A stretch of DNA of 64,000 bases from Gammaproteobacteria bacterium (GTDB taxonomy: Bacteria; Pseudomonadota; Gammaproteobacteria; SZUA-229), in NCBI GenBank assembly GCA_029881035.1, contig JAOUNI010000003.1, positions 1 through 64,000 on the forward strand, in the 5' to 3' direction. Position numbers and translations under genes: made by a program. Below, piece after piece: positions 45,804 to 59,053 of the stretch. Positions within the stretch are counted from its first letter, which is position 1; each line of letters opens with the position of its first letter. The notes under the pieces were generated by a model. It saw only the letters and a list, made by a program, of their open reading frames with translations. It was not told where the DNA came from and searched no databases.

Positions 45804-48800
45804 ATGACATATTCTTTTACCGATAAAAAACGATTTCGCAAGGATTTCGGTAAACGTCCACCTATCCTGGATGTACCTTATTTGTTATCGATGCAGATCG
45901 ATTCATTTAGAAAGTTTCTGCAATCAGATGTTACGGCTGAAAACCGTGCTCCTGTAGGTTTGGAAGGCGCTTTTTCATCAGTATTTCCAATTATTAGTTA
46001 TTCAACTCATGTGCGCTTGGAGTACGTGAGTTATAAACTGGGTAAGCCGGCATTTGACGTTAAAGAGTGTCAATTGCGAGGCATGACATACGCAGCACCA
46101 TTGCGCGTTGTTCTGCGTCTGGTGATTTATGATAAGGAAAGCAAAAAACGAGTTACACCAAAAGAAGTAAAGGAGCAGGAAGTCTACATGGGTGAAATGC
46201 CCTTAATGACCGATAACGGGACCTTCGTAATTAATGGAACTGAGCGTGTTATTGTTTCTCAGTTACATCGTTCACCAGGCGTATTGTTTGATCACGATAA
46301 AGGTAAAACGCATTCATCAGGTAAGATTTTGTACTCTGCTCGTGTTATTCCTTACCGTGGTTCATGGTTAGATTTTGAGTTTGATCCTAAAGATAATGTC
46401 TATGTACGTATAGACCGTCGTCGTAAATTACCTGCGACAATACTGTTACGTGCTTTGGGTTATAACAACGAAGAAATTCTCGATATTTTCTTTGATCATG
46501 TTGAATATACTTTCACCAAAGATGGTGTCAGTTTTGATTTGATACCAGAGCGCCTCCGTGGCGAAACTGCGCTTTTTGATATTAAAGCCGGCAAAACAGT
46601 TGTTGTTGAATCGGGTCGTCGCGTTACCATGCGACACATTAAAGAGCTGGAAAAAGCCAATGTTAAAAGTTTGGAAGCGCCCGTTGAATATTTACTGGGC
46701 AAAACATTGGCGCATGACATAATTGATACTGAAACTGGCGAAATTATGGCGCCAGCCAACTCTGAGTTTACTGAAGAGTTAATTGCTGCTTTGCAGGAAG
46801 CAAAAGTTAAGAGCTTTAAAGTTATTTACACTAATGATCTGGAAGCGGGTCCATTTATTTCTAATACATTAAGAGTTGATACCACGACCACAAAGCTTGA
46901 AGCGCAAATAGAAATTTATCGCATGATGCGCCCTGGTGAGCCGCCAACTAAAGATGCGTCTGAGAACTTGTTCAATAACCTGTTTTTCTCAGAAGATCGT
47001 TATGACCTTTCTAGTGTGGGTCGTATGAAATTTAATCGTCGTCTTGGTCGCGATGAAGAAAAAGGTCCAGGCATCATTTACGATTATAGTCATTTCAAAG
47101 ATAAGAAAGACGATATATCAAAAAAGCTGATTGAAGAACAGGGTGAAACATCTGACATACTGTCAGTATTAAAAGAACTGATATCAATTCGTAATGGTGA
47201 GGGCGTAGTCGATGATATTGATCATCTAGGTAATCGTCGTATTCGCTGTGTTGGAGAGATGGCTGAAAATGTTTTCCGCGTTGGTTTGGTACGTGTTGAG
47301 CGTGCTGTAAAAGAACGCTTAACTACTGCTGAGCAGGAAGGCTGGATGCCGCAGGATCTGATTAATGCAAAACCTGTATCTGCTGCAGTTAAAGAGTTCT
47401 TCGGTTCCAGTCAGCTGTCACAGTTTATGGATCAGAATAATCCTCTTTCAGAAGTTACTCATAAACGTCGTGTTTCTGCGTTAGGCCCAGGCGGTCTGAC
47501 ACGTGAGCGTGCGGGTTTTGAGGTGCGTGATGTACATCCGACTCATTACGGTCGTGTTTGCCCAATTGAAACACCTGAAGGTCCAAATATTGGTTTGATT
47601 AACTCTTTAGCTGTTTACGCACGCACCAATGAATACGGTTTTCTGGAAACGCCGTACCGCAAGGTAGTAAATAGCAAGGCAACAGGTGAAATTGATTATC
47701 TGTCTGCGATTGAAGAAGGTAACTTTGTCATTGCTCAGGCTAATGCCAGTATTGATAACAAGGGTAAACTTACTGATGAGTTAGTGTCCTGTCGTAGTGG
47801 TAATGATTTTACTTTGACTACACCTGATGAAGTGCAATATATGGATGTATCGCCCAAGCAGATCGTATCTGTGGCAGCGTCTTTGATTCCATTCCTTGAA
47901 CACGACGATGCTAACCGTGCTTTGATGGGCTCCAACATGCAACGTCAGGCAGTGCCGACTTTACGTGCACAGAAACCACTGGTAGGAACTGGTATGGAGC
48001 GCACTGTTGCTCTGGATTCGGGTTCTTCTGTTGTAGCAAAACGTGGTGGTGTGGTTGACTCAGTCGATGCTGCTCGTATAGTAATTCGTGTCAATGATGA
48101 AGAAGCGGCTGATGGCAATACAGGTGTTGATATCTACAACCTGACCAAATACACACGTTCTAATCAGAATACCTGCATGAATCAGCGTCCACTGGTTGTG
48201 GTTGGTGATGTAATTGCACGTGGTGACTGTATTGCGGATGGTCCATCGACTGATATGGGTGAGTTGGCACTAGGTCAGAATATGTTGGTGGCGTTTATGC
48301 CCTGGAATGGTTATAACTTCGAGGATTCGATTCTGATCTCAGAGCGTGTGGTTGAAGAAGATCGTTACACCACTATCCATATTGAAGAAAAGAGCTGCGT
48401 GGCTCGTGACACCAAGTTGGGTGCGGAAGAAATAACTGCTGATATTCCTAACGTAAGTGAAAGCCTGTTATCCAAGCTGGATGAATCAGGTGTGGTTTAT
48501 GTCGGCGCTGAAGTTAAGCCTAATGATATTCTGGTTGGTAAAGTCACGCCAAAAGGTGAAACACAGTTAACCGCAGAAGAAAAATTATTACGTGCTATTT
48601 TTGGCGAAAAAGCCTCTGACGTGAAAGATTCTTCATTGCGCGTACCTTCGGGAGTCTACGGTACGGTTATTGGTGTGCAAGTGTTTACACGTGATGGTAT
48701 TGCGAAAGATAAGCGTGCACTCGAAATTGAGCATATGGAAATCGAAGAGGCGAAGAAAAATATTGATGCCCAATGGGCCATTATCGAAGGCGACCTGTTT

Positions 48801-49949
48801 GCTCGTATCGAAGCACTGATCACTGATAAGCAGGCAGCGGGTGGGCCTGAGGGTTTGAAGGCTGGAGCCAAGATTACAAAAACATATCTAGATAATCTGG
48901 ATAGCAAGCAGTGGTCAAAGATTCGTCTTAAAGATGAAGATGAAAACAAGAAGTTGGAAGCTTTGTTCAAACAACGTAAAGATCAGCGCAAGATGCTGGA
49001 CGAAATGTTTGAAGAGAAGAAAGCAAAGCTGACGGCGGGTGATGATCTGGCGCCTGGCGTACTCAAAATGGTCAAGGTGTATCTGGCGGTGAAACGTCGC
49101 ATGCAGCCGGGCGACAAGATGGCGGGTCGTCATGGTAACAAGGGTGTGGTCTCAATGATTGTGCCTGTGGAAGATATGCCGCATACAGAAGATGGTACGC
49201 CGGTTGATATCGTATTAAACCCATTGGGTGTGCCTTCACGTATGAACGTGGGTCAGATTCTGGAAACACATCTGGGTCTTGCGGCGAGAGGTTTAGGTCT
49301 TGAGATCACCAGAATGCTGGACGAAAATGCCAAGATTGCTGATATCAGAAAATATCTGGATCAAATATACAATGATGAGAGCAAAAAACTTGATCTAAAA
49401 TCGCTTAGCGATGCAGAAATTATGACGCTGGCAAATAATTTACGTGAAGGCGTGCCGATGGCGACGCCTGTATTTGACGGTGCGGATGAAAGTGAAATTA
49501 TTCGTATGCTGGAACTGGCTAATATGCCGGTTAGTGGCCAGGTAACACTGTTTGACGGACGTACAGGTGAGAAGTTTGATCGTCCAGTGACCATTGGCTA
49601 CAAGTACATGCTCAAACTTAATCACCTGGTTGATGACAAGATGCATGCACGTTCAACAGGTCCGTACAGTCTGGTTACACAACAGCCACTGGGCGGTAAA
49701 GCTCAGTTTGGTGGTCAACGTTTCGGTGAGATGGAAGTTTGGGCGCTGGAGGCTTATGGTGCATCTTATACTTTACAGGAAATGTTAACTGTGAAATCGG
49801 ATGATGTAGCGGGCCGTAATAAGATGTATAAGAATATCGTAGATGGTGATCATCGTATGGAACCTGGTATGCCTGAATCATTCAACGTATTGCTGAAAGA
49901 AATCCGAGCTTTGGCAATCAATATTGAATTAGCTCAGGATAAATCATAG
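45804..49949 (+). CDS. rpoB: RNA polymerase beta subunit
   Basis: 1381 residues, slightly longer than E. coli (1342). The rifampicin region reads [20 protein letters not shown] followed by KRR, so the usual resistance positions are wild type. The catalytic-core [15 protein letters not shown] and the C-terminal [18 protein letters not shown] are present. It forms the clamp and active-site half of polymerase with RpoC, 64 bases downstream. Confidence 0.99.
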   Translation: MTYSFTDKKRFRKDFGKRPPILDVPYLLSMQIDSFRKFLQSDVTAENRAPVGLEGAFSSVFPIISYSTHVRLEYVSYKLGKPAFDVKECQLRGMTYAAPLRVVLRLVIYDKESKKRVTPKEVKEQEVYMGEMPLMTDNGTFVINGTERVIVSQLHRSPGVLFDHDKGKTHSSGKILYSARVIPYRGSWLDFEFDPKDNVYVRIDRRRKLPATILLRALGYNNEEILDIFFDHVEYTFTKDGVSFDLIPERLRGETALFDIKAGKTVVVESGRRVTMRHIKELEKANVKSLEAPVEYLLGKTLAHDIIDTETGEIMAPANSEFTEELIAALQEAKVKSFKVIYTNDLEAGPFISNTLRVDTTTTKLEAQIEIYRMMRPGEPPTKDASENLFNNLFFSEDRYDLSSVGRMKFNRRLGRDEEKGPGIIYDYSHFKDKKDDISKKLIEEQGETSDILSVLKELISIRNGEGVVDDIDHLGNRRIRCVGEMAENVFRVGLVRVERAVKERLTTAEQEGWMPQDLINAKPVSAAVKEFFGSSQLSQFMDQNNPLSEVTHKRRVSALGPGGLTRERAGFEVRDVHPTHYGRVCPIETPEGPNIGLINSLAVYARTNEYGFLETPYRKVVNSKATGEIDYLSAIEEGNFVIAQANASIDNKGKLTDELVSCRSGNDFTLTTPDEVQYMDVSPKQIVSVAASLIPFLEHDDANRALMGSNMQRQAVPTLRAQKPLVGTGMERTVALDSGSSVVAKRGGVVDSVDAARIVIRVNDEEAADGNTGVDIYNLTKYTRSNQNTCMNQRPLVVVGDVIARGDCIADGPSTDMGELALGQNMLVAFMPWNGYNFEDSILISERVVEEDRYTTIHIEEKSCVARDTKLGAEEITADIPNVSESLLSKLDESGVVYVGAEVKPNDILVGKVTPKGETQLTAEEKLLRAIFGEKASDVKDSSLRVPSGVYGTVIGVQVFTRDGIAKDKRALEIEHMEIEEAKKNIDAQWAIIEGDLFARIEALITDKQAAGGPEGLKAGAKITKTYLDNLDSKQWSKIRLKDEDENKKLEALFKQRKDQRKMLDEMFEEKKAKLTAGDDLAPGVLKMVKVYLAVKRRMQPGDKMAGRHGNKGVVSMIVPVEDMPHTEDGTPVDIVLNPLGVPSRMNVGQILETHLGLAARGLGLEITRMLDENAKIADIRKYLDQIYNDESKKLDLKSLSDAEIMTLANNLREGVPMATPVFDGADESEIIRMLELANMPVSGQVTLFDGRTGEKFDRPVTIGYKYMLKLNHLVDDKMHARSTGPYSLVTQQPLGGKAQFGGQRFGEMEVWALEAYGASYTLQEMLTVKSDDVAGRNKMYKNIVDGDHRMEPGMPESFNVLLKEIRALAINIELAQDKS

Positions 49950-50013
49950 TTTTCAGTTATATGCTGAAACAGGTTACCCACATTAATAAGATTAGACGTT
50001 AGGAGTCAGGGCA

Positions 50014-53000
50014 TTGAAAGATCTACTCAAGCTCATAAAGCAGCAGGGTCAAGAAGAAGATTTTGACGTAATTAAAATCAGTCTTGCATCACCTCAGCAA
50101 ATCCAGTCATGGTCGTTTGGTGAAGTTAAAAAACCAGAGACCATTAATTACCGTACCTTTAAACCGGAGCGGGATGGTTTATTCTGCGCCAAGATTTTTG
50201 GACCGGTAAAAGATTACGAATGTTTGTGTGGTAAGTACAAACGCCTCAAACATCGTGGAGTCGTCTGTGAGAAATGCGGCGTTGAAGTAACCCAGTCAAA
50301 AGTTCGTCGTGACCGCATGGGTCATATTGAACTGGCAAGCCCAGTCGCACACATATGGTTTCTGAAATCGCTGCCTTCCCGCATTGGTTTGCTGCTGGAT
50401 ATGACGCTGCGTGAAATTGAGCGCATTCTTTATTTTGAAGCTTTCGTTGTAGTTGATCCTGGTTTGACAACCATGGAAAAAGGTCAGTTGTTGACTGACG
50501 ACACCTACCTTGAAGCAATCGAAGAACACGGTGATGAGTTTGATGCGCGCATGGGTGCGGAGGCGATTCTTGAATTGCTGAATCAGATCAATCTTGATCA
50601 GGAAAGAATCCAGATTCGTGAAGATATGGGTGCAACCAAGTCTGAGACCAAGCTGAAACGTCTGGCTAAGCGTCTGAAGCTGGTTGAATCATTCCTGGCT
50701 TCTGGTAATCGTCCTGAGTGGATGATTATGACAGTGTTGCCTGTGCTGCCGCCAGATTTACGTCCTCTGGTGCCGCTCGATGGAGGACGATTTGCGACAT
50801 CGGATCTGAATGATCTTTATCGCCGCGTTATCAATCGTAATAATCGTCTGCGCCGCCTGCTTGAGCTGTATGCGCCGGATATTATTGTTCGTAACGAGAA
50901 ACGCATGCTGCAGGAATCTGTTGATGCACTGCTGGATAACGGCCGTCGTGGCCGTGCAATTACCGGCACTAACAAGCGTCCGCTGAAATCACTGGCTGAC
51001 ATGATTAAAGGCAAGGGCGGTCGCTTCCGCCAGAACTTGCTCGGTAAGCGCGTTGATTACTCTGGTCGTTCTGTGATCGTGGTGGGTCCTACGCTGAAAT
51101 TGCATCAGTGTGGTTTGCCGAAGAAAATGTCATTGGAGTTATTTAAACCATTTGTATTTAATAAATTATTGCGTCGTGGTTTAGCAACAACTATTAAAGC
51201 GGCTAAAAAACTGGTTGAAAAAGAAGGTGCGGAAGTTTGGGATATCCTTGAAGAAGTGATTCGCGAACATCCAGTCATGCTCAACCGTGCGCCCACATTG
51301 CATCGATTAGGTATTCAGGCTTTTGAGCCGGTATTGATTGAAGGTAAAGCGATTCAGCTGCACCCACTGGTGTGTACCGCGTTTAACGCCGACTTCGACG
51401 GTGACCAGATGGCGGTTCACGTACCATTGTCGATTGAAGCGCAGTTGGAAACGCGTGCGCTGATGATGTCGACCAACAATATTTTGTCACCTGCTTCAGG
51501 TGAGCCGATTATTGTTCCATCACAGGATATTATTCTTGGTCTTTATTACATGACTCGTGAGTCGATTAATGTAAAAGGCGAAGGTATGGTGTTTGCGGAT
51601 GTCGATGAGGTTCATCGTGCCTATGATAATGGCGAGGCCCATTTGCAGGCCAAGGTCAAGGCTCGAGTTAAAGAGATGGCCTACGATGACGAAGGTAATC
51701 TGCATGAACAGCGTATCATTGTTGATACAACTGTGGGTCGTGCTTTATTGTCAGAAATTCTGCCGCCCGGCTTGCCGTTCTCAGTGGTTAATCAGGTGCT
51801 GGGCAAGAAAACAATCTCTGGCCTAATTAATATGTGTTATCGCCAGGTTGGTCTGAAAGAAACGGTTATTTTTGCTGACCAGTTGATGTATACCGGTTTC
51901 CGTTACTCAACCAGAGCAGGTGTTTCAATTTGCATTAATGATATGGTGATTCCTGAAGAGAAATCAGCCATTCTTGTTGCGGCTGAAAGTGAAGTGAAAG
52001 AAATTCAAAATCAATACACTTCTGGTCTTGTCACTAATGGTGAGCGTTACAATAAAGTAGTTGATATCTGGTCGCATGCGAATGAAGCTGTTGCGAAAGC
52101 GATGATGGATAAGCTGGGTACTGAAGATGTTGTTGATGCTAAGGGTGAAACGGTAAAACAATTATCGTTTAATAATATTTTTATCATGGCTGATTCAGGT
52201 GCTCGTGGTTCAGCAGCTCAGATCCGTCAGTTGGCTGGTATGCGTGGTTTGATGGCCAAGCCAGATGGCTCGATTATTGAAACACCAATTACTGCTAACT
52301 TCCGTGAAGGTTTAAATGTACTGCAGTACTTTATTTCGACTCACGGTGCTCGTAAGGGTCTTGCAGATACGGCTTTGAAAACAGCAAACTCAGGTTATCT
52401 GACTCGCCGTCTGGTCGACGTTGCTCAGGATATGGTTGTACTTAACCATGATTGTGGCACAAACAATGGTAGAAAAATGCAATCTATCATTGAAGGTGGT
52501 GACGTAGTTATGCCTTTGAGTGAGCTAGCGTTGGGCCGAGTCGTTGCTGAAGATGTCTATTCACGTGATGGTGGTGATGCGGTGATCCCGGCAGGGACTT
52601 TGCTGGATGAGCACTGGGTAGAACGTTTTGATGAATTAGGTGTTGATGAAGTAAAAGTTAGAACCGTTAGTACCTGTGAAAATAGACACGGCGTTTGCTC
52701 GAAGTGCTATGGCCGTGATCTGGCGCGCGGACATCTTGTCAACAAAGGTGAGGCTGTAGGTGTAATCGCAGCACAATCCATTGGTGAGCCAGGCACACAG
52801 CTGACTATGCGTACCTTCCATATTGGTGGTGCCGCGAGTCGTTCAGCAGCAGCGAATAATATTGCAGTGAAGAACAAAGGTAAGGTTCGCCTGCATCATA
52901 TTAATGTCGTAGAAAACTCTTCAGGTAACCTGGTCGCGGTATCCCGCTCAGGCGAGCTGGGTGTTATTGATGAAAATAACCGTGAGCGCGAACGTTATAA

Positions 53001-54258
53001 AGTACCTTATGGTGCAGTAATCTCCGTTGCTGAGGATGGTGAAGTAGAAGCTGGCCAGATTGTAGCAACATGGGATCCACATACTCATCCAATTATTACT
53101 GAAGTAAAAGGTAAAGTTAGTTTGACTGATTTTGCTGAAGGCGTCAGTGTGCAGAAAGAAATGGATGAAATTACCGGTCTATCATCTGTAGTAGTGATGG
53201 ATCCGAAGCAGCGTCCTTCAGCGGGTAAAGATATGCGCCCTCTGATTACTCTGGTTGATGATAAGGGTAGTGAATTGTGTATTGCTGGTAGTGAGCAGCC
53301 TGCTCGTTACTTCTTGCCGTCAGGCGCCATTATCAATATTAAAGATGGCGATGATGTGTCTATTGGTGATGTTATTTCACGTATTCCTCAGGAATCAAGT
53401 AAGACTCGTGATATTACCGGCGGTCTGCCGCGTGTAGCTGACTTGTTCGAAGCGCGTAAACCAAAAGAGCCTGCCATTATGGCAGAAGCCACAGGCGTGG
53501 TTAGTTTTGGTAAGGAAACCAAGGGTAAGCAACGTTTTATTATTACTCAGGATAATAACGAAGCGATAGAGACGCTAATTCCTAAATGGCGTCATATCAA
53601 TGTATTCGAAGGTGAGCGCGTTGAGGTCGGCGAGGTCATTGCTGATGGTGAGCTGAATCCGCATGACATTCTTCATTGGCGTGGTGCTGATGCATTAGCG
53701 ACTTACCTGGTAAACGAAATTCAGGATGTTTATCGCTTACAGGGTGTGAAAATTAATGACAAACATATCGAAGTTATTATTCGACAAATGTTGCGTAAGT
53801 GTGAAGTTATTAATGGTCATGATTCACGCTATCTTAAGGGTGAAATCATCGAGCGCTCAAGTATTGCTGAAGAATCTGAAGCCTTAATCGCTGAAGGTAA
53901 ACGACCTGCTGAAGTCGAGCCGATCCTGCTGGGTATCACCAAGGGATCACTGGTGACAGAGTCATTTATTTCGGCGGCATCTTTCCAGGAAACGACTCGT
54001 GTATTGACCGAAGCTGCCGTACGTGGCAGTAGCGATTCATTGCGTGGTCTGAAAGAGAATGTCATCGTGGGTCGTCTGATACCGGCTGGTACAGGTATGG
54101 CTTCTCACGAAGAAAGACGTAACCGTCGAACTGCAGCAATAGAAGAGGCTTTTCTTTCTAAAGAGGAAATGGCTGCCGAAGCAAATGCGACAGAAGAAAT
54201 GCTGGTATCAGCTGAAGTGATAGAAGATACTTCCTCAGATAGTGGCGAAGAAGAGTAA
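50014..54258 (+). CDS. rpoC: RNA polymerase beta' subunit
   Basis: 1414 residues. The active-site motif [12 protein letters not shown] binds catalytic magnesium; the N-terminal zinc finger is [20 protein letters not shown], and a second cysteine cluster is in [13 protein letters not shown]. The start is TTG at 50014, with AGGAG 8 bases upstream and the N-terminus [11 protein letters not shown] aligning with E. coli. The rare TTG start may temper translation. Confidence 0.99.
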   Translation: MKDLLKLIKQQGQEEDFDVIKISLASPQQIQSWSFGEVKKPETINYRTFKPERDGLFCAKIFGPVKDYECLCGKYKRLKHRGVVCEKCGVEVTQSKVRRDRMGHIELASPVAHIWFLKSLPSRIGLLLDMTLREIERILYFEAFVVVDPGLTTMEKGQLLTDDTYLEAIEEHGDEFDARMGAEAILELLNQINLDQERIQIREDMGATKSETKLKRLAKRLKLVESFLASGNRPEWMIMTVLPVLPPDLRPLVPLDGGRFATSDLNDLYRRVINRNNRLRRLLELYAPDIIVRNEKRMLQESVDALLDNGRRGRAITGTNKRPLKSLADMIKGKGGRFRQNLLGKRVDYSGRSVIVVGPTLKLHQCGLPKKMSLELFKPFVFNKLLRRGLATTIKAAKKLVEKEGAEVWDILEEVIREHPVMLNRAPTLHRLGIQAFEPVLIEGKAIQLHPLVCTAFNADFDGDQMAVHVPLSIEAQLETRALMMSTNNILSPASGEPIIVPSQDIILGLYYMTRESINVKGEGMVFADVDEVHRAYDNGEAHLQAKVKARVKEMAYDDEGNLHEQRIIVDTTVGRALLSEILPPGLPFSVVNQVLGKKTISGLINMCYRQVGLKETVIFADQLMYTGFRYSTRAGVSICINDMVIPEEKSAILVAAESEVKEIQNQYTSGLVTNGERYNKVVDIWSHANEAVAKAMMDKLGTEDVVDAKGETVKQLSFNNIFIMADSGARGSAAQIRQLAGMRGLMAKPDGSIIETPITANFREGLNVLQYFISTHGARKGLADTALKTANSGYLTRRLVDVAQDMVVLNHDCGTNNGRKMQSIIEGGDVVMPLSELALGRVVAEDVYSRDGGDAVIPAGTLLDEHWVERFDELGVDEVKVRTVSTCENRHGVCSKCYGRDLARGHLVNKGEAVGVIAAQSIGEPGTQLTMRTFHIGGAASRSAAANNIAVKNKGKVRLHHINVVENSSGNLVAVSRSGELGVIDENNRERERYKVPYGAVISVAEDGEVEAGQIVATWDPHTHPIITEVKGKVSLTDFAEGVSVQKEMDEITGLSSVVVMDPKQRPSAGKDMRPLITLVDDKGSELCIAGSEQPARYFLPSGAIINIKDGDDVSIGDVISRIPQESSKTRDITGGLPRVADLFEARKPKEPAIMAEATGVVSFGKETKGKQRFIITQDNNEAIETLIPKWRHINVFEGERVEVGEVIADGELNPHDILHWRGADALATYLVNEIQDVYRLQGVKINDKHIEVIIRQMLRKCEVINGHDSRYLKGEIIERSSIAEESEALIAEGKRPAEVEPILLGITKGSLVTESFISAASFQETTRVLTEAAVRGSSDSLRGLKENVIVGRLIPAGTGMASHEERRNRRTAAIEEAFLSKEEMAAEANATEEMLVSAEVIEDTSSDSGEEE

Positions 54259-54355
54259 CGCTAAGATGCATAAACACAAGAGTGTTCTTGCTGCCAGCTA
54301 GGCAGACAGAAAGCCCTTTGGTGTTAAACAAGGTAGGGATTTATGCTTACATCAC

Positions 54356-54384
54356 TTGACAGGTCTGAGTGATGGGCATAGAAT
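54356..54384 (+). promoter_or_regulatory. Strong sigma70 promoter of the str operon (rpsL-rpsG-fusA-tuf)
   Basis: TTGACA (54356-54361), a 17-base spacer and TAGAAT (54379-54384). The predicted start near 54391 leads straight into the hairpin at 54395. The first part of the 226-base rpoC-rpsL gap (54259-54355) shows nothing definite. Confidence 0.8.
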
Positions 54385-54394
54385 TTCGCCTCCG

Positions 54395-54426
54395 TCGGCA
54401 GGCCTATTGGGCCTGTCGTTTATTTT
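54395..54426 (+). terminator. Hairpin with T-rich tail at the start of the str leader
   Basis: CGGCAGGCC (54395-54403) pairs with GGCCTGTCG (54410-54418) with one G-T pair, followed by TTTATTTT. It is either the rpoBC terminator or a 5'-leader attenuator, since it lies immediately downstream of the promoter at 54356. Confidence 0.65.
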
Positions 54427-54484
54427 GAGCTTGTAGGAATCATCCTCAAACGCCCGTCTGATTGGGTTTTATAGAAGGTATTAG

Positions 54485-54862
54485 ATGACAACGATCAACC
54501 AATTGGTGAGAAAACCGCGTCAAAGCAAGGTTGCAAAAAGCAATGTGCCTGCTCTTGAGGCATGCCCGCAACGTCGTGGCGTGTGTACTCGTGTGTATAC
54601 AACAACACCGAAAAAACCTAATTCGGCAATGCGTAAAGTAGCCCGTGTCCGTTTAACTAACGGCTTTGAAGTAACCAGCTATATCGGTGGTGAAGGTCAT
54701 AACTTGCAGGAGCATTCCGTGGTACTGATCCGCGGCGGTCGTGTAAAGGATTTGCCTGGTGTACGCTATCATGTTGTACGCGGTAGTCTTGATACGCAAG
54801 GTGTTGCTAATCGCCAGAAAGGGCGTTCGAAGTATGGCGTTAAGAGGCCGAAGGGTAAATAA
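54485..54862 (+). CDS. rpsL: 30S ribosomal protein S12
   Basis: 125 residues. [18 protein letters not shown] and [17 protein letters not shown] carry lysines at the streptomycin-determining positions, so the allele looks wild type. S12 controls decoding accuracy. First gene of the str operon, 2 bases before rpsG. Confidence 0.99.
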   Translation: MTTINQLVRKPRQSKVAKSNVPALEACPQRRGVCTRVYTTTPKKPNSAMRKVARVRLTNGFEVTSYIGGEGHNLQEHSVVLIRGGRVKDLPGVRYHVVRGSLDTQGVANRQKGRSKYGVKRPKGK

Positions 54863-54864
54863 TT

Positions 54865-55335
54865 ATGTCTAGAAGAAGAGAAATTCCTAAGCGTATTGTC
54901 CTTCCTGATCCGAAATTTGGAAGTCTGCAAATTGCTAAATTTGTCAACATGATAATGAGATCGGGTAAGAAGTCGACTGCAGAATCAATCATGTATAACG
55001 CACTTGACCGTATCAGTGAGAAGGCCGAGGGTGAGGCTACTGAGGTAATGGAAAAGGCATTGGAAAATGTTAAGCCAATGGTTGAGGTTAAATCTCGCCG
55101 TGTTGGTGGTGCAACTTATCAGGTGCCAGTTGAGGTTCGTCCAGATCGCCGGGTGGCATTGGCTATGCGCTGGATTATTGATGCTGCACGTAAGCGTGGT
55201 GAAAAATCTATGCAGTTGAAGCTGGCGGGTGAGTTAATGGATGCTTCTGAAAATCGTGGTTCAGCGGTGAAGAAGCGTGAAGATACACATCGTATGGCTG
55301 AGGCTAATAAGGCATTTGCTCACTTCCGTTGGTAG
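54865..55335 (+). CDS. rpsG: 30S ribosomal protein S7
   Basis: 156 residues. The conserved SRRREIPKR start, [20 protein letters not shown] and the C-terminal [16 protein letters not shown] are present. It nucleates the 30S head and in E. coli represses the str operon. Confidence 0.99.
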   Translation: MSRRREIPKRIVLPDPKFGSLQIAKFVNMIMRSGKKSTAESIMYNALDRISEKAEGEATEVMEKALENVKPMVEVKSRRVGGATYQVPVEVRPDRRVALAMRWIIDAARKRGEKSMQLKLAGELMDASENRGSAVKKREDTHRMAEANKAFAHFRW

Positions 55336-55359
55336 TGGTTAGGATTGCAGGTTTGATTA

Positions 55360-57456
55360 GTGGCGCGTACCACACCTATTGATCGTTACCGTAATATCGG
55401 CATCATGGCACACATTGATGCCGGTAAAACAACAACAACAGAACGTGTACTTTTTTATACCGGTATTTCGCACAAGATAGGCGAAGTGCATGATGGTGCA
55501 GCTGTCATGGACTGGATGGCGCAGGAACAGGAGCGAGGGATTACGATTACTTCTGCGGCTACCACTTGTTTTTGGAGTGGTATGGAAAAGCAGTATAAGC
55601 AGCATCGTATTAATATTATTGATACGCCGGGGCACGTTGATTTTACCATCGAAGTAGAGCGTTCACTTCGTGTTCTGGATGGTGCCTGTGCGGTTTTTTG
55701 TGCGGTCGGTGGTGTTGAGCCGCAATCTGAGACGGTTTGGCGGCAGGCACATAAATATGCAGTTCCGCGCATCGTCTTTGTGAATAAAATGGATCGTGCT
55801 GGTGCGGATTTTTTTCGTGTAGTAGATCAGATAAGAGATCGTCTTGGTGCGACACCAGTGGCGATGCAAGTGCCTATTGGTGCTGAAGAAAAATTTGAAG
55901 GTGTGGTTGATCTCATAAAAATGAAGGCTATTCATTGGAATGAGGAAAACATGGGTTCAAGTTTTTTTGAAACGGATATCCCAGCGGGTATCTTAAAGCT
56001 ATGTCAGCAGAAGCGTGAACAAATGCTGGAAGCTGCGGCAGAGGCTACAGAAGAGCTGATGGACAAATATCTGGAGCAGGGAGATCTGGCTGCAGAAGAG
56101 ATTAAGCTGGGCATTAGAAAGCGAACTCTGGCTAATGAGATAGTGCCAGCATTTTGTGGTTCTGCATTTAAGAACAAAGGTGTGCAGGCCATGCTGGATG
56201 CTGTTATTGATTACATGCCGTCACCGACTGACGTGCCTGCGATTAAAGGCGTTCTAGAAGACGAGACTGAAGGCGAGCGCCATGCTTCAGATGATGAGCC
56301 GTTTGCGGCTTTAGGATTTAAGATTGCCACTGACGCTTTTGTTGGTACCCTGACTTTTTTTCGTGTTTATTCAGGCGTGCTGAAATCGGGTGACATGGTA
56401 TATAACTCTGTGAAGAGTAAAAAAGAGCGTGTTGGTCGTATTGTGCAAATGCATGCTAATAGTCGCGAAGAGATTAATGAGGTTCGCGCTGGTGATATCG
56501 CTGCTGCCATCGGCCTCAAGGATGTTACTACAGGGGATACGCTTTGTGACATTAATGCGGTTATAACGCTTGAACGCATGGTGTTTCCAGAGCCGGTTAT
56601 ATCGGTGGCGGTTGAGCCGAAAACCCTGGCGGATCAGGAAAAGATGGGTGTTGCGCTGGGCAAATTGGCGCATGAGGATCCATCCTTTCATGTGCAAACA
56701 GATGAAGAGTCGGGTCAAACGATCATTTCCGGAATGGGTGAGCTGCATCTGGAAATTATCGTCGATCGCATGAAGCGTGAATTTAGTGTTGATGCTAACG
56801 TGGGTAATCCACAGGTGGCATATCGTGAATGTTTGCGTAAGAAGGTTGAGCAGGAGTCGAAGTTTGTTCGTCAGTCCGGCGGGCGTGGTCAATATGGCCA
56901 TGTTTTTCTGCGCATTGAACCACTTCCACCTGGTTCAGGATATGAGTTCGTTAGCGAGATTATTGGTGGTGCGATACCCAAGGAGTTTGTTCCAGCAGTT
57001 GATAAAGGGATACAGGAGCAGATGAAGAATGGTGTTGTTGCTGGTTATCCTGTCGAAGATGTCAGGGTGACTTTGTACGACGGTTCTTATCACGATGTTG
57101 ACTCCAGTGAGATAGCGTTTAAGATCGCGGGCTCAATGGGTTTCAGGGAAGGCGCATTAAAAGCGAACCCGACCATCCTTGAGCCAATGATGAAGGTTGA
57201 AGTGGTTACGCCCGAAGAGTACATGGGCGATGTTATGGGTGATATTAGTCGCCGACGTGGTGTTTTAGGTGGTCTGGAAGATGCGCCTGCTGGAAAGATT
57301 ATACGTGCCGAAGTGCCGTTATCTGAGATGTTTGGCTACTCAACATCTCTGCGCTCCGCGACACAGGGTCGTGCAACGTATTCGATGGAATTCGAAAAAT
57401 ACGCTGAGGCACCCGATACGGTGGCCGATGCATTGATTAATTCAAGAAGAGGTTAG
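55360..57456 (+). CDS. fusA: Elongation factor G
   Basis: 698 residues, GTG start. GTPase motifs are [23 protein letters not shown] and [10 protein letters not shown]; the five domains are complete, ending with a Tyr/Ser-rich [17 protein letters not shown] segment. It drives translocation and ribosome recycling. The Shine-Dalgarno is weak. A palindrome CCGGGTACCCGG (57459-57470) lies just after the stop, before tuf. Confidence 0.99.
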   Translation: MARTTPIDRYRNIGIMAHIDAGKTTTTERVLFYTGISHKIGEVHDGAAVMDWMAQEQERGITITSAATTCFWSGMEKQYKQHRINIIDTPGHVDFTIEVERSLRVLDGACAVFCAVGGVEPQSETVWRQAHKYAVPRIVFVNKMDRAGADFFRVVDQIRDRLGATPVAMQVPIGAEEKFEGVVDLIKMKAIHWNEENMGSSFFETDIPAGILKLCQQKREQMLEAAAEATEELMDKYLEQGDLAAEEIKLGIRKRTLANEIVPAFCGSAFKNKGVQAMLDAVIDYMPSPTDVPAIKGVLEDETEGERHASDDEPFAALGFKIATDAFVGTLTFFRVYSGVLKSGDMVYNSVKSKKERVGRIVQMHANSREEINEVRAGDIAAAIGLKDVTTGDTLCDINAVITLERMVFPEPVISVAVEPKTLADQEKMGVALGKLAHEDPSFHVQTDEESGQTIISGMGELHLEIIVDRMKREFSVDANVGNPQVAYRECLRKKVEQESKFVRQSGGRGQYGHVFLRIEPLPPGSGYEFVSEIIGGAIPKEFVPAVDKGIQEQMKNGVVAGYPVEDVRVTLYDGSYHDVDSSEIAFKIAGSMGFREGALKANPTILEPMMKVEVVTPEEYMGDVMGDISRRRGVLGGLEDAPAGKIIRAEVPLSEMFGYSTSLRSATQGRATYSMEFEKYAEAPDTVADALINSRRG

Positions 57457-57501
57457 TGCCGGGTACCCGGGGCTGGATTTAAAGTACAAAGGTAATTAGC
57501 G

Positions 57502-58692
57502 ATGTCTAAACAAAAATTCGAAAGAACCAAGCCGCATGTAAACGTTGGCACCATTGGCCACGTAGACCATGGTAAAACCACATTGACAGCCGCCCTGACA
57601 AAAGTAATGGCCGAACTCCAGGGTGGAGAAGTTAAAGCCTTTGATCAGATTGACAATGCGCCAGAAGAAAAAGCACGTGGTATCACCATCTCTACCTCAC
57701 ACGTAGAATACGAAAGCCCGAACCGTCACTACGCGCACGTAGACTGCCCAGGCCATGCTGACTACGTTAAAAACATGATTACCGGTGCGGCCCAGATGGA
57801 CGGCGCAATTCTGGTATGTTCAGCGGCAGACGGCCCGATGCCACAAACCCGTGAGCACATCCTGCTGTCGCGTCAGGTAGGCGTACCCTATATCCTGGTT
57901 TACATGAACAAAGCGGACATGGTTGATGACGCCGAGTTGCTAGAACTGGTTGAAATGGAAATTCGTGAATTATTAGACATGTACGACTTCCCGGGTGATG
58001 ACACTCCAATCATCACCGGTTCAGCGCTTAAGGCACTGGAAGGCGATACCTCAGAAATTGGCGTGCCTTCAATTGTAAAACTGGTTCAGGCCATGGATGA
58101 CTACATTCCAGAGCCAGAACGTGCGGTTGATCAGCCCTTCCTGATGCCTGTTGAGGACGTCTTCTCCATCTCAGGTCGAGGCACCGTAATTACCGGTCGT
58201 GTTGAGCGTGGTGTGATCAACGTTGGTGAAGAAATTCAAATTGTTGGTATTCGTGAGACCCAGACCAGCGTCGTGACCGGTGTGGAAATGTTCCGCAAAC
58301 TGCTGGATCAAGGCCAGGCGGGTGATAACGTAGGTTTGTTGCTACGTGGTCTGAAACGTGATGATGTTGAACGCGGTCAGGTTTGTTGCAAACCTAACAG
58401 CGTAAAGCCGCACACCAAGTTCGAATGTGAAGTATACGTACTGAGCAAAAATGAAGGTGGTCGTCATACACCATTCTTTAACAACTACCGTCCACAGTTT
58501 TATTTCCGTACGACTGACGTGACCGGCGCCTGTGATCTACCTGAAGGCGTAGAAATGGTCATGCCTGGTGATAACGTGAAAATGACCGTGACCTTGATCA
58601 ACCCAATTGCGATGGAAGAAGGCTTACGCTTTGCGATTCGTGAGGGTGGCCGCACCGTAGGTGCTGGCGTTGTATCTAAAATTATTGAGTAA
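57502..58692 (+). CDS. tuf: Elongation factor Tu, copy 2
   Basis: 396 residues; the protein and, by line-by-line comparison, the nucleotide sequence match the copy at 40951. Identity begins one base before ATG and ends one base after the stop codon. This is the str-operon copy (equivalent to E. coli tufA). rpsJ follows after only 6 bases, so the str and S10 operons are joined here. Confidence 0.99.
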   Translation: MSKQKFERTKPHVNVGTIGHVDHGKTTLTAALTKVMAELQGGEVKAFDQIDNAPEEKARGITISTSHVEYESPNRHYAHVDCPGHADYVKNMITGAAQMDGAILVCSAADGPMPQTREHILLSRQVGVPYILVYMNKADMVDDAELLELVEMEIRELLDMYDFPGDDTPIITGSALKALEGDTSEIGVPSIVKLVQAMDDYIPEPERAVDQPFLMPVEDVFSISGRGTVITGRVERGVINVGEEIQIVGIRETQTSVVTGVEMFRKLLDQGQAGDNVGLLLRGLKRDDVERGQVCCKPNSVKPHTKFECEVYVLSKNEGGRHTPFFNNYRPQFYFRTTDVTGACDLPEGVEMVMPGDNVKMTVTLINPIAMEEGLRFAIREGGRTVGAGVVSKIIE

Positions 58693-58698
58693 TTTATT

Positions 58699-59016
58699 AT
58701 GGCAAAAGCAAACCAGCACATCAGAATTCGTTTAAAAGCATTTGATCATCATCTGATCGATAAGTCAGCAAGCGAAATCGTTGAAACAGCAAAAAGAACA
58801 GGCGCGCATGTAAAAGGTCCTATTCCGTTGCCAACGAAAAAAGAGCGTTTTACGGTACTTATATCACCGCATGTGAATAAAGATGCACGTGACCAGTATG
58901 AGATTCGTACTCATAAGAGAATGCTGGATATTGTTGATCCCACAGATAAAACAGTCGATGCTTTGATGAAGCTGGACCTGTCTGCGGGTGTGGATGTACA
59001 AATAAAACTTAACTAA
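58699..59016 (+). CDS. rpsJ: 30S ribosomal protein S10
   Basis: 105 residues; [14 protein letters not shown] and [18 protein letters not shown] are conserved. Part of the 30S head and a NusG/NusB partner in antitermination. It directly follows tuf without the usual S10 leader upstream, but a gap of nearly 300 bases separates it from rplC. Confidence 0.99.
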   Translation: MAKANQHIRIRLKAFDHHLIDKSASEIVETAKRTGAHVKGPIPLPTKKERFTVLISPHVNKDARDQYEIRTHKRMLDIVDPTDKTVDALMKLDLSAGVDVQIKLN

Positions 59017-59024
59017 CTAGTACA

Positions 59025-59053
59025 CGGGGCAAATTTACTGGTATAATGCCCCG
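59025..59053 (+). other. GC hairpin containing an extended -10 element after rpsJ
   Basis: CGGGGCA (59025-59031) pairs with TGCCCCG (59047-59053), then CTTTGTTGT. The loop holds TGGTATAAT (extended -10, hexamer 59042-59047) with only a poor -35 (AGTACA, 59019). It could be a weak terminator for rpsJ, a promoter for rplC onward, or both. Confidence 0.45.

Noticed and set aside
47401..47500. Rifampicin-resistance substitutions in rpoB and streptomycin-resistance changes in rpsL
   Set aside because: The rifampicin cluster and the S12 lysine positions read as wild type.
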